A DNA stretch of 64,000 bases from Faecalibacterium hattorii (GTDB lineage Bacteria; Bacillota; Clostridia; Oscillospirales; Ruminococcaceae), in contig NZ_PRLC01000014.1 in the NCBI RefSeq assembly GCF_003287455.1, forward strand, positions 27,806-91,805, read 5' to 3'. A model generated the notes under the pieces. It worked only from the letters and a program-made list of their open reading frames with translations. It was not told where the DNA came from and searched no databases. Position numbers and translations under genes: made by a program. This document shows positions 7,756 through 18,609 of this stretch, piece after piece (the first letter of the stretch is position 1; the number at the start of each line of letters is the position of its first letter).

Positions 7756-8652
7756 ATGTTTGAAAAATTGGTGGCCATCGAGCCTGTCAGCCTCATCCCG
7801 TCCGCCGAAAAAGAGCTTTTCCAGTATGCCAAGGAGGTCGTGCTGTACGACGACATCCCCGCCGACGACGAAGAGATCATCCGCCGCATCGGCGACGCCG
7901 ACGCCGTGCTGCTGAGCTATACTTCCCGCATCGAGCGCCCCGTGCTGGAGCGCTGCCCCAACATCCGCTATATCGGCATGTGCTGCAGCCTCTACTCCGA
8001 GGCGAGCGCCAATGTGGACATCGCCTACGCCCGCACCAAGGGCATCAAGGTGCTGGGCATCCGCGATTACGGCGACCGCGGCGTGGTGGAGTATGTCCTC
8101 CACGAGCTGACTGGCATCCTCCACGGCTTCGGGATGCCGATGCTCCGCGACGAGCCGGTGGAGATCTACGGCCTGAAGGTGGGCATCGTGGGTCTTGGCG
8201 TGTCCGGCCGGATGATCGCCGATGCGCTGTCCTTCCTCGGCGCGGACATCTCCTACTACAGCCGCACCCGCAAGCCGGACGCCGAACAGGCGGGCATGAC
8301 CTACAAGCCGCTGAACCAGCTTTTACAGGACAGCGAGGTGGTCTTCACCTGCCTGAACAAGAATGTCCTGCTGCTGGGCAAAGAAGAGTTTGCACAGCTG
8401 GGCAGCGGCAAGGTGCTGTTCAACACCTCCATCGGCCCCGGCTTCGACTCCGCCGCACTGGAAGACTGGCTCACCCAGCCGGGCAGCCACTTTTTCTGCG
8501 ACACCCGCGCGGCGGCGGGCCCCGTTGCCGACGGCTTCTTTGACCGCCCCAACGTCCACTGCCAGAACGTTTCCGCCGGGCGCACCAAACAGGCTTTTGT
8601 CCTGCTGAGCCAGAAGGTACTGGCCAACATCCAAACGGCACTGGCTGAATAA
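7756..8652 (+). CDS. D-2-hydroxyacid dehydrogenase-like protein with degenerate active site
   Basis: A 298-residue member of the D-isomer-specific 2-hydroxyacid dehydrogenase fold. The NAD-binding motif is intact (GIVGLGVSGRMIADAL, about 137-152), preceded by DYGDRGVVEYVLHEL, which matches the family's N-terminal domain linker. The catalytic triad is not seen. The Arg of the NxxRG motif is replaced in NTSIGPGFD, the Glu motif is replaced by a stretch ending CDTRAAAGPV, and the His of the PNV...PH motif is replaced in PNVHCQNVSAG. It starts 13 bases after the preceding stop behind AAAGGAGG. It may bind NAD(H) without classical dehydrogenase chemistry, or act on an unusual substrate. Confidence 0.75.
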   Translation: MFEKLVAIEPVSLIPSAEKELFQYAKEVVLYDDIPADDEEIIRRIGDADAVLLSYTSRIERPVLERCPNIRYIGMCCSLYSEASANVDIAYARTKGIKVLGIRDYGDRGVVEYVLHELTGILHGFGMPMLRDEPVEIYGLKVGIVGLGVSGRMIADALSFLGADISYYSRTRKPDAEQAGMTYKPLNQLLQDSEVVFTCLNKNVLLLGKEEFAQLGSGKVLFNTSIGPGFDSAALEDWLTQPGSHFFCDTRAAAGPVADGFFDRPNVHCQNVSAGRTKQAFVLLSQKVLANIQTALAE

Positions 8653-8677
8653 TTTTTGCGAAAAGAGGTCTTTTTTC

Positions 8678-9472
8678 ATGAACACTGCATTGACCATTGC
8701 GGGCAGCGATTCCAGCGGCGGCGCGGGCATTCAGGCCGACATCAAGACGATGACGGCCAACGGCGTCTTCGCCATGAGCGCCATCACCGCCCTGACCGCC
8801 CAGAACACCACCGGCGTGACCGACATCTTCGAGACGACGCCGCATTTTTTGGCCGAGCAGCTGGACGCCGTTTTCACTGACATCTTCCCCGATGCCGTGA
8901 AGATCGGCATGGTGTCCTCGGCGGCCCTCATCGAGACCATCGCCGAACGGCTGCGCTTCTACGAAGCCAAGCACATCGTGGTGGACCCCGTGATGGTGGC
9001 CACCTCCGGCTCCAAGCTGCTGCGGGATGACGCCATCACCGCCCTGACCGAAAAGCTGCTGCCCATGGCCGAGGTCGTGACGCCGAACATCCCGGAAGCG
9101 GAGATCCTGTCCGGCCTGACCATCACCGACGCCGCCGGGATGGAGGCCGCGGCCCAGAAGATCAGCGAAGCCTACGGCTGCGCCGTCCTCTGCAAGGGTG
9201 GCCACAAGGTGAACGACGCCGACGACCTGCTCTGGCGGGACGGCAAGGCCCAGTGGTTCCACGGGGAGCGGATCGCGAACCCCAACACCCACGGCACCGG
9301 CTGCACCCTTTCCAGCGCCATTGCGTCCAATCTGGCCAAAGGCTACGACCTCACCGCCTCGGTGGAGCGGGCCAAAGCCTACATTTCCGGCTGCTTGTCC
9401 GCCATGCTCGACCTCGGCCACGGCTCCGGCCCCATGAACCATATGTTTGAGCTGAAGAGCCGGTTCATCTGA
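8678..9472 (+). CDS. thiD: Hydroxymethylpyrimidine/phosphomethylpyrimidine kinase (ThiD family)
   Basis: Ribokinase-superfamily kinase of 264 residues that phosphorylates HMP and HMP-P in thiamine synthesis; related enzymes phosphorylate pyridoxal. It opens with the diagnostic TIAGSDSSGGAGIQADIKTM, has DPVMVATSG in the middle and the GTGCTLSSAIAS anion-hole/catalytic Asp-region motif at the expected place (here HGTGCTLSSAIA). Length and order fit ThiD. No other thi genes are present and no TPP riboswitch was seen upstream, so a salvage role or pyridoxal-kinase activity within this operon is possible. Confidence 0.88.
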   Translation: MNTALTIAGSDSSGGAGIQADIKTMTANGVFAMSAITALTAQNTTGVTDIFETTPHFLAEQLDAVFTDIFPDAVKIGMVSSAALIETIAERLRFYEAKHIVVDPVMVATSGSKLLRDDAITALTEKLLPMAEVVTPNIPEAEILSGLTITDAAGMEAAAQKISEAYGCAVLCKGGHKVNDADDLLWRDGKAQWFHGERIANPNTHGTGCTLSSAIASNLAKGYDLTASVERAKAYISGCLSAMLDLGHGSGPMNHMFELKSRFI

Positions 9473-9500
9473 ACGTTCCGGCCCAAAAAGGAGAACCCCC

Positions 9501-10337
9501 ATGGAACATTGGCATCGCAGCGGCACCGCCCTGCTGGACGAGATCGCCGCCACCCACCTGCCCGCATCCCAGATCGCCGTCTGGTACATCGGGCAGTGCG
9601 GCTTCCTTTTCAAGTGCGGGGAGACGACCTTTTGCATCGACCCAGTGCTCAGCGACCTGACCGGCCCCAACGGCTCCCGCCGCCGCTATCCGGCCCCCTT
9701 TGCGCCGGGGCAGCTGCGGGCGGACTTTGTCCTCTGCACCCACGGCCACGCCGACCACATGGCAAAGGACACCCTGCGCGGCCTTGCACAGAACGACGAA
9801 ACACAGTTTATTTTTCCCTCCGGCTGCCGGGCGCTGGCCCATGAGTACGGCGTCCCGGAGGAGCGCATCCAGTTGGTGCAGGAAGGTTCCGCGCTGGAGC
9901 TTGGCCCCGCGCACCTCCGCGCCTTTTCCGCCGCCCACCCGGAACATGTCCTCGACGCTGAGGACCCCCGGATGGCGCTGGGGTATCAGCTCGATCTCGG
10001 CGGGTTTACGGTCGTGCATCTCGGCGACACTTACCTGACGCCCCGCCTTTACGCGGCCCTTGAGGCTCTGCCCCAGCCCGACCTGCTGCTGGCCCCCATC
10101 AATGGGCAGGATTTCTTCCGCACCCAGCGGAACTGCATCGGCAACTTGGAGGCCGAAGAGGCGGCGCAGTTGGCCGTCCGGCTCCGCGCCGGGTGCAGCA
10201 TCCCCACCCACTACGACATGGTGCAGGGCAACACCGCCGACCCTCTGCGGTTCGTTTCGGCCCTGCGCAGGCTGGACCCCGCCGCCCGGTTCGCCTTACC
10301 CGCGCTGGGCGAGCGGCTGATCTTCCAAAAAGACTAA
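9501..10337 (+). CDS. MBL-fold metallohydrolase, UlaG-like
   Basis: A 278-residue metallo-beta-lactamase-fold hydrolase similar to UlaG, the L-ascorbate-6-phosphate lactonase. Visible metal ligands are HGHADH (about 84-89), the Asp of HLGDTYL (about 174) and the His of IPTHYDM near 236, as expected for a dinuclear site. It is shorter than E. coli UlaG (354) and no ula sugar-phosphate genes are nearby, so the ascorbate role is only a family hint. It ends the four-gene operon; its TAA overlaps the stop of the convergent comEC gene by bases 10334-10337. Confidence 0.82.
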   Translation: MEHWHRSGTALLDEIAATHLPASQIAVWYIGQCGFLFKCGETTFCIDPVLSDLTGPNGSRRRYPAPFAPGQLRADFVLCTHGHADHMAKDTLRGLAQNDETQFIFPSGCRALAHEYGVPEERIQLVQEGSALELGPAHLRAFSAAHPEHVLDAEDPRMALGYQLDLGGFTVVHLGDTYLTPRLYAALEALPQPDLLLAPINGQDFFRTQRNCIGNLEAEEAAQLAVRLRAGCSIPTHYDMVQGNTADPLRFVSALRRLDPAARFALPALGERLIFQKD

Positions 10338-12466
10338 GGTCGAAACCGCAGTGCCGTTTGGAGTTCGATGTCCTCATCGCCCTCTATCCAGCGGTAATTC
10401 GTGCTTTTTGTCAACATTTTCCGGTACACCACCCGGTTGGGCCGGGCCATGGAGGCCAGCAGCCAGTCCACCTCGATCGGCTGGGCGAACCGCACGGTCC
10501 CGCTCAGGGTCAGGAAGGTCCGGCCCGCTGCCGTCACCCGCACCGCGCAGCCGGTCCGGGTGCGGACAAGCTCCAGCCGCCCGATGTCCGTCCGGAGGAC
10601 CCGCGCGGAATCCATGGCGCAGGACGCTGCCCGGAGGGTCTGTTCTGCCTTTCGCGCATGGCGGTCGGAGGGGTTTATCCGCAGGTCAAGAAAGGCTTCC
10701 ACGGTGCGGACATTCCGCCGGGCCAGCGTAGTCTCCACGGCGTTCCGGGTCGTTTTGCCGCCGCGGTAGAGCACAACCGCCCGGTCGTTCTGGGAGATGA
10801 CCACCGCCGGGGCGCTTTTGGTCCCCACCAGCTCCACCCGGAGGGTGTCCCGGCTGAGGGCGTTCCCTGCCCCGATGGCGACCGCCGCCGTCAGCAGCAG
10901 GGCGGGCAGAGCGACCCGCAGACGGAGCCTCCAATGGAACGCCAGCCAGCACAGCCCCGCCAGCAAGAGGCAAATGAGGGCCGCATAGGCCGTATCGAAC
11001 CAGAGCTGTGCCCCCGGCCAGCCGGACACCCAGAGGGCCCACCGGTCCAGAAGGTCCGCAAGAAATTCGGCGCAGCGGGAGATCACCCGGTGGAGCGGAG
11101 CCAGCGCAGGGGCCAGCCCCAGCAGGGCCGTTCCAAGGCCCAGCAGCAGGATCGGCTCCACGAGCCAGAGCACCGCCACGCTGGAAACAAGGGCGTAGAG
11201 GCTGGCGCTCAGTCCCCGGACCACCAGCACCGGGAAGGTGGCCGCACAGGCGCAGCCCGAAACGCAGAGCGTTTCCCACACGCTGCCGCCCAGTCGTTTT
11301 CCCCTTTGCAGAATGTTATGGTACACGCCGCCGCGTTTGTGGGCGGCGTTTTTCGTTTTGCGGGTTTTCTCCGCTCTGATCCGGGCTTCTTGGCTGCGGC
11401 GGGCCAGTTCCGCCCCGGCCAGCGTGCCCACCACCGCCGCGAAGGAAAGTTCGAAGCCCATATCGCAGATGGCGTAGCTGTTGCCGAGGGTCATCCAGAC
11501 GCCCGCCACGCCGAGGGAAGTCAGGGCATCCGCCGGGCCGCAGACCCAGATGCCCACTGCGCTGACCCAGACGGCCACACCGGCCCGGAGCACCGAGGGC
11601 GTGGACCCGGTGACCCCCACCATCAGCACCGCCATCCCGGCACCGAGCAGGGCCTTGGCGCGGCGGTGGGCGTAGCGGCGCAGAAGCTTGCGTCTGCGCC
11701 CTGCCGTGGGCAGATGTTCGAGGAAGCTGCCGCAGAGGATGGAGACGTGCATTCCGCTGACCACCAGCACATGCGAAAGCCCCGCGCCCCGGTAGGCAGT
11801 GCGCAGCGCGGAGGAGAGATGCGACCGGTCGCCCACGACCATGGCGGCCAGAACCCCCGCCGGGTCATGGGCCATTCCCCGGCGCAGGGCCCCACTCAGT
11901 CGCCGCTGGAGCCGGGCCGTCCGGGCGCGGAAGGAGCTGCTCTCCCCCAGCCGTTCCAGCGTTTCGTCCCTGAGAAGTTCCCCGGTCAGAGAGACGCCGT
12001 CCGCGTAGAGGTCGAGCCGGTCCGTTTCCGGCGGCGCTTCCAGCGTGAACCTCCCACGCACCCGCTCCCCGGCTTGGCATTTGGGCAGGGCGGCGCACCG
12101 GATGCGGAAGTCTTCCGCCTCGCCGTCCACCTGTTCCACCCGCAGCACCGCGTCCACGACGCCCGGATAATAGGAGCTGTCCGTCCGCTCCACCTCGGCG
12201 GTCAGGGTGGCGGTTTTGCCCTCGTAAGCCGTTTGCAGCGCTTGCAGCTTCGCATCCGTGTGCACCGTCAGCGCAAGGCCCAGCAGACTGCCCAGCAAAA
12301 GGCAGAGGGCACCCGCCCGCGCGGTTTTCCAGCGCAGGAGTGCGAACAGCAAGCCGGAAACAAAAATTGCCGCAAGCAGCGGCAAAAGCCATGCTTGCGG
12401 CAAAAAAGCGCACACCAACTCCACCCCCAGCGCACCGGCGCAAAAGAGGCAGAGCGGGCGTCTCAT
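10334..12466 (-). CDS. comEC: ComEC/Rec2-type DNA uptake channel with degenerate C-terminal domain
   Basis: A 710-residue membrane protein with the ComEC layout: N-terminal hydrophobic segments and OB-like region, then the Competence domain (VLAAMVVGDRSHLSSALR, HVLVVSGMHVSIL) with many helices, then a soluble tail. The tail aligns in position with the metallo-beta-lactamase domain of ComEC but lacks an HxHxDH metal motif; the segment where it should be reads FLDLRINPSDRH. It begins four bases after the phosphoribosyltransferase stop with no clear ribosome site, suggesting translational coupling. DNA uptake is the family role; function with the altered tail is uncertain. Confidence 0.82.
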   Translation of the reverse strand: MRRPLCLFCAGALGVELVCAFLPQAWLLPLLAAIFVSGLLFALLRWKTARAGALCLLLGSLLGLALTVHTDAKLQALQTAYEGKTATLTAEVERTDSSYYPGVVDAVLRVEQVDGEAEDFRIRCAALPKCQAGERVRGRFTLEAPPETDRLDLYADGVSLTGELLRDETLERLGESSSFRARTARLQRRLSGALRRGMAHDPAGVLAAMVVGDRSHLSSALRTAYRGAGLSHVLVVSGMHVSILCGSFLEHLPTAGRRRKLLRRYAHRRAKALLGAGMAVLMVGVTGSTPSVLRAGVAVWVSAVGIWVCGPADALTSLGVAGVWMTLGNSYAICDMGFELSFAAVVGTLAGAELARRSQEARIRAEKTRKTKNAAHKRGGVYHNILQRGKRLGGSVWETLCVSGCACAATFPVLVVRGLSASLYALVSSVAVLWLVEPILLLGLGTALLGLAPALAPLHRVISRCAEFLADLLDRWALWVSGWPGAQLWFDTAYAALICLLLAGLCWLAFHWRLRLRVALPALLLTAAVAIGAGNALSRDTLRVELVGTKSAPAVVISQNDRAVVLYRGGKTTRNAVETTLARRNVRTVEAFLDLRINPSDRHARKAEQTLRAASCAMDSARVLRTDIGRLELVRTRTGCAVRVTAAGRTFLTLSGTVRFAQPIEVDWLLASMARPNRVVYRKMLTKSTNYRWIEGDEDIELQTALRFRP

Positions 12467-12469
12467 ATT

Positions 12470-13009
12470 TTAGTGCAGAAACAGGGGCAGGGGCTCAAGG
12501 AAGATGATGTCCTTGCGCTCGGCTGCGTCGCCCTCGGCCAGAACAGCGGCCTGACCCACGATGGTGCACTTGGTCTGCTCGGCCAGTGCGTCCAGCGCCT
12601 TCAGGGAGCCGCCGGTGGAGATGACATCGTCCACCACCAGCACGCGCTTGCCGTTCATCTTGTCCAGCTCCTTGCGGTCAATGACCAGCTTCTGCTTACC
12701 CGCAGTGGTGATGGACTGATCCTCGACCACGACCGGCTCCTTCATATAGAGCTTGACGCCCTTGCGTGCGCAGACGTAGGGCTTGCCGCTCTGGCGGCTC
12801 ATCTCGTGGGCCAGAGGGATCCCCTTGGCCTCGGCGGTGAGCAGGATGTCGAAATCCGGGCACTTCTTCAGCAGCTCGGCGGCAGCGGCCACGGTCAGCT
12901 CGGTGTCTCCCAGCATGATGAAGGCCGCGATATCCATATGGTCGTTGACCTTGCAGATGGTCAGCTCGCGGGTAAGGCCCGCAACGTTCAGAGTATAGGT
13001 TTCAGCCAT
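12470..13009 (-). CDS. Type I phosphoribosyltransferase, adenine-type
   Basis: A 179-residue purine phosphoribosyltransferase-like protein that would join a base to PRPP in nucleotide salvage. The PRPP loop VLVVDDVISTGGSL is clear at about 123-136, and DILLTAEAKGIPLAHEMS matches the region before the flexible loop of adenine and xanthine enzymes. The base preference cannot be assigned with certainty; the N-terminus (TYTLNVAGLTRELTICKVND) differs from classical Apt. It shares an operon with comEC and follows the HIT gene on the same strand with a 42-base gap. Confidence 0.85.
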   Translation of the reverse strand: MAETYTLNVAGLTRELTICKVNDHMDIAAFIMLGDTELTVAAAAELLKKCPDFDILLTAEAKGIPLAHEMSRQSGKPYVCARKGVKLYMKEPVVVEDQSITTAGKQKLVIDRKELDKMNGKRVLVVDDVISTGGSLKALDALAEQTKCTIVGQAAVLAEGDAAERKDIIFLEPLPLFLH

Positions 13010-13051
13010 AACAATTCCCTTTCTCTTTGTATTCCGTTGATTTTCGGTGGC

Positions 13052-13384
13052 TCAGACCGGCAGCTTCTCGCCGCCAAGCACATGGAAATGCAGGTGCTTC
13101 ACGGTCTGGCCGGCATCCTCGCCGACATTGGAGATGACGCGGTAGCCGTTGTCGAGGCCCTGCTCCTTGGCCAGCTTCGCGATGACCGCGAAGATATGTC
13201 CCAGCAGCGCGCCGTTTTCCTCGGTCAGCGCCGCAGCCGAGGGAATGTGCTCTTTGGGCACGACCAGAAAATGCACCTTTGCCTGCGGGTTGATGTCGTA
13301 AAAAGCAACGACCTGATCGTCCTCGTACAGCTTTTTCGAGGGGATCTTGCCCTCAGCAATCATGCAAAACAGACAATCTTCCAT
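13052..13384 (-). CDS. HIT family nucleotide hydrolase
   Basis: A 110-residue histidine-triad protein (Hint/HinT branch), which hydrolyses nucleoside phosphoramidates or related adenylated compounds. It begins CLFCMIAEGKIP and ends with the triad HLHFHVLGG near residues 98-106; VVPKEHIPS is also typical. The ATG at 13384 is chosen because GAAAGGAGCAATTCCC precedes it; a longer frame of 15 codons has no such site and enters repeat-like sequence. Length is typical. Confidence 0.93.
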   Translation of the reverse strand: MEDCLFCMIAEGKIPSKKLYEDDQVVAFYDINPQAKVHFLVVPKEHIPSAAALTEENGALLGHIFAVIAKLAKEQGLDNGYRVISNVGEDAGQTVKHLHFHVLGGEKLPV

Positions 13385-13410
13385 GGGAATTGCTCCTTTC
13401 CTATCAATTA

Positions 13411-13520
13411 CTTGCCCTCTCAGTCTCACTTCGTTCGACAGCTATCCCCCTTCTGGCACAAATGTGCCACCTCCCCCGGTCGGGGGAGTCTTTCCCAAAG
13501 GGGTGAGCTTTTAGACGTCC
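13411..13520. repeat. Truncated or divergent relative of the MITE-like repeat
   Basis: Begins with CTTGCCCTCTCAG, the same end as the complete copies near 37.4, 38.6 and 41.1 kb, and continues with hairpin-forming CTCCCCC/GGGGGAG blocks. The far terminus is missing, so it appears to be a partial copy between the HIT gene and alaS. Confidence 0.5.
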
Positions 13521-13567
13521 CGATTTTACGCCGGTGCGGACGGAAAGAGCAAGCACGCTTACTACTT

Positions 13568-16228
<2,661 letters not shown>

Positions 16229-16283
16229 AACTGTATCTCTCCTCGTGGTTTTTCCGGCGTCCTCCTCCGGACGCGATATTTTT

Positions 16284-16590
16284 ATGACAGGCGCCAAAAC
16301 AAAAACAGCCTCCGCCCCAACAAAGGGACGAAGACTGTCTGAAAAGCTCCGTGGTACCACCCAAATTGCAGGAAAATTTGTCCCCTGCCGCTTTGTGCGC
16401 GGTAACGCTGCGCCGCGTCCGGCTCATCTCGCCGGAAGCTCCGGGGCGGCTTGAAAAACCCTCTGCCGGAACGCCTTGCAGCCATAAACGGGCGTTCTCT
16501 CTGGGCGGCATCGCGTGTTTTTCTGACCCCATCCTTGCCATCTGTCATAATCCATCTTTCCGCACAAAAGGACAAATTATCCCTCTGCGT
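16284..16590 (-). promoter_or_regulatory. T-box riboswitch controlling alaS
   Basis: On the minus strand the leader contains the AGAGAG-type Stem I element preceded by a GCC that is a plausible Ala specifier (complement of 16504-16506), and the highly conserved T-box core GGGTGGTACCACGGAGC. A terminator hairpin and T run follow (complement of about 16330 down to 16296). The arrangement fits transcription antitermination by uncharged tRNA-Ala. The specifier position is tentative because Stem I was folded by eye only. Confidence 0.92.
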
Positions 16591-16599
16591 TCAATTTAG

Positions 16600-16627
16600 A
16601 TTATAGCATGGCCGCGGCGTTTGTCAA
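16600..16627 (-). promoter_or_regulatory. Promoter of the alaS T-box leader
   Basis: On the minus strand TTGACA (complement of 16622-16627), a 16-base spacer and TATAAT (complement of 16600-16605), directly upstream of the T-box. Confidence 0.8.
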
Positions 16628-16644
16628 CGGGTTTTCCACAAATT

Positions 16645-17364
16645 TTACGGCACCCAGATGCGGTCTACATGGGTCACCTCGCCGTTTTGGATGGTCACGG
16701 TCGTGTTTCCCGCATTCCACCCATAACCATCTTCCTCATTGCTCATTGCATCGCAGACCGCCCGGTCTCCCTTTACGATCACCGGGTCGGCTTCAAAGTC
16801 TGCTGCACCGTCCGACAGTTCGATATCGTCTGCCATAACAAGCTGCTTTGCCACTCCCACTTCATAATAAACAGGAAAATCATCCCATGTCAAAGTCCGG
16901 TAGTGGTCATCCTCTTTGCATAAGTCGATCCCGCCTTCTTCTATTCCACCGTTGATGGTCACATAGTTGTTTTCCCGCTCAACGCTTTCCACGGTCAGGG
17001 CTGTGATTTCCTCTGTCCCGTTCAGATGCGTTGCAATGGTGTCTCCTTCGCTCAATGCTTCGATCTCTGGGGCTGTGTACCGGTCATAGTCGTATACGAC
17101 CGCGTCGTTGATGGTATTCTTGCGTTCACCGACCCATACTTTATCGCTTTCAAAGCTGATGTGATAGGTGCCATCCGGAAGGGGTTCGCTCAGTAAAACG
17201 CCTTGCATTGGCTGTACTTCCGTTTTTTGCGCCTCCGAAGAGGTGGTGCTTGTCGTGGAAGCCGCCGCGCTTCCAGCCGTGGAACCGGACGCCCCACAGC
17301 CCGCCATGGTGATTCCAAGAGCCAACAGCACAGTAAGTGTTCCTATTTTGTGGTTCCATTTCAT
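16645..17364 (-). CDS. Putative lipoprotein of unknown function
   Basis: A 239-residue exported protein. It has a basic N-terminus, a hydrophobic stretch and a lipobox ending ITMAGC (Cys at about 23), then a Ser/Thr/Ala-rich linker to about residue 48, typical of lipoproteins anchored outside the membrane. The remaining domain is acidic, rich in Asp, Glu and Thr, with GTYHISFESDKVWVGE and two further beta-like stretches; I do not recognise a family. The start follows AGAGAAGGAAGG. It lies alone on the minus strand upstream of the divergent pseudouridine synthase gene, and its stop overlaps the alaS promoter region. Confidence 0.75.
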   Translation of the reverse strand: MKWNHKIGTLTVLLALGITMAGCGASGSTAGSAAASTTSTTSSEAQKTEVQPMQGVLLSEPLPDGTYHISFESDKVWVGERKNTINDAVVYDYDRYTAPEIEALSEGDTIATHLNGTEEITALTVESVERENNYVTINGGIEEGGIDLCKEDDHYRTLTWDDFPVYYEVGVAKQLVMADDIELSDGAADFEADPVIVKGDRAVCDAMSNEEDGYGWNAGNTTVTIQNGEVTHVDRIWVP

Positions 17365-17476
17365 ACGAAAACCTTCCTTCTCTTGCTTGACGGAATGTTT
17401 CCGTTCCGCTACAATAAAAACGATTCAAAGACCCATTCTATTGCGACTGATTTTAAGATAGAGAGGATAATTTTTC

Positions 17477-18427
17477 GTGAGAATCTTGAAAGTGAAATGT
17501 CTGGCCCCCACCCGGCTGGACAATTATCTGATGCAGCAGTTCCCGGCGCTGAATCCGGGCCGCCTGAACAAGGCCCTGCGGGAGAACAAGATCAAGCTGA
17601 ACGGCAAAAAGCAGCCGCTCTCCACCCGCGTGATGGCGGGCGACGAGATCAAGCTCTTCATTCTGGACGAGGTACTGGACGCCGACAAGCGGGTGGAAGG
17701 CCCGGCGTGGAAGAACGCCCGCGGCCCGGCGCAGGTCATCTACGACTGCCCGCAGATCTTGGTGGTGAACAAGCCCGCCGGCCTTTCCGTAGACGGCCCG
17801 GAGGACGACACCCTGCTCAACCGTGCGCTGCTCTACCTGAACCAGAAGGGCGAATATAAGGAGAACGACCTCTACACTCCGGCGCTGTGCCACCGGCTCG
17901 ACACCGGCACCAGCGGCCTTGTCATCCTCGCCAAGACCCCGGAGGCCGAGCAGCTCTTCCTTGAGGTCATCAAGAACCGCGAGGTCAAGAAGACCTACCT
18001 CTGCGTCACCTTCGGCCGCCCTGTTCCGCCGGACGGCACGCTGGGCGGCTACCTGCTCAAGGACGCCGACCGCGGCATCGTGAAGATCGTGCCCGACAAG
18101 CAGCCCGGCGCCAAGGACGTGGAGACCCAGTACGAGACCATTGCCGTCTCCGGCCGCCTCGCCCTGCTCAAGGTCCGGCTCATCACCGGCCGCACCCACC
18201 AGATCCGCGCCCATATGGCCAGCATCGGCTGCCCCATCCTCGGCGACAGCAAGTACGGCAACAACACCGCCAACCGCGAGCTCAAGCTCAAGTATCAGGC
18301 CCTCTGCGCGTGGGAACTCACCCTCCCCCGCTTCACCCAGCCCGATTTCGCCGACCTCTCCGGTAAGACCTTCCACGCCCCGAAACCGTGGTATTATCAG
18401 CAGGTGCTGGATGGGACGCTAAAGTAA
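17477..18427 (+). CDS. RluA-family pseudouridine synthase
   Basis: A 316-residue RNA pseudouridine synthase. An N-terminal S4-like RNA-binding segment (RLDNYLMQQFPALNPGRLNKALRENKIKLNG, seen in parts) is followed by VVNKPAGLSVDGP and the catalytic HRLDTGTSGLVIL, where the Asp is the nucleophile, and by GRTHQIRAHMASIGCPILGD. Which rRNA or tRNA uridine it modifies (RluC, RluD or other) is not clear. The start is GTG at 17477 behind GAGAGGATAA. A hairpin terminator follows. Confidence 0.9.
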   Translation: MRILKVKCLAPTRLDNYLMQQFPALNPGRLNKALRENKIKLNGKKQPLSTRVMAGDEIKLFILDEVLDADKRVEGPAWKNARGPAQVIYDCPQILVVNKPAGLSVDGPEDDTLLNRALLYLNQKGEYKENDLYTPALCHRLDTGTSGLVILAKTPEAEQLFLEVIKNREVKKTYLCVTFGRPVPPDGTLGGYLLKDADRGIVKIVPDKQPGAKDVETQYETIAVSGRLALLKVRLITGRTHQIRAHMASIGCPILGDSKYGNNTANRELKLKYQALCAWELTLPRFTQPDFADLSGKTFHAPKPWYYQQVLDGTLK

Positions 18428-18435
18428 AAATCAAA

Positions 18436-18498
18436 AACTCCCCGAAATCGGAAAAGCGTTTGTGCCGTATGGCACACCGCCCGATTTTGGGGAGTTTT
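18436..18498. terminator. Long hairpin terminator after the pseudouridine synthase gene
   Basis: AAACTCCCC near 18436 pairs with GGGGAGTTT near 18489-18497, with further pairing of CGAAATCGG and CCGATTTTGG inside. A T-rich tail follows on the plus strand. Confidence 0.7.
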
Positions 18499-18609
18499 GT
18501 TCCTCTTTGGGGTCATTAGGGGCGAGCAGCCCCTAATTCGTGCTCCGCGCCTCGAAAAAGCGGCGCTTTTCTGGTACTCTTTTGGCGCGCAAAAGAGTAC
18601 ATATTCCCT

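Noticed and set aside
8656..8880. A short plus-strand frame overlapping the start of thiD
   Set aside because: It is out of frame with ThiD and has the biased composition of a shadow frame.
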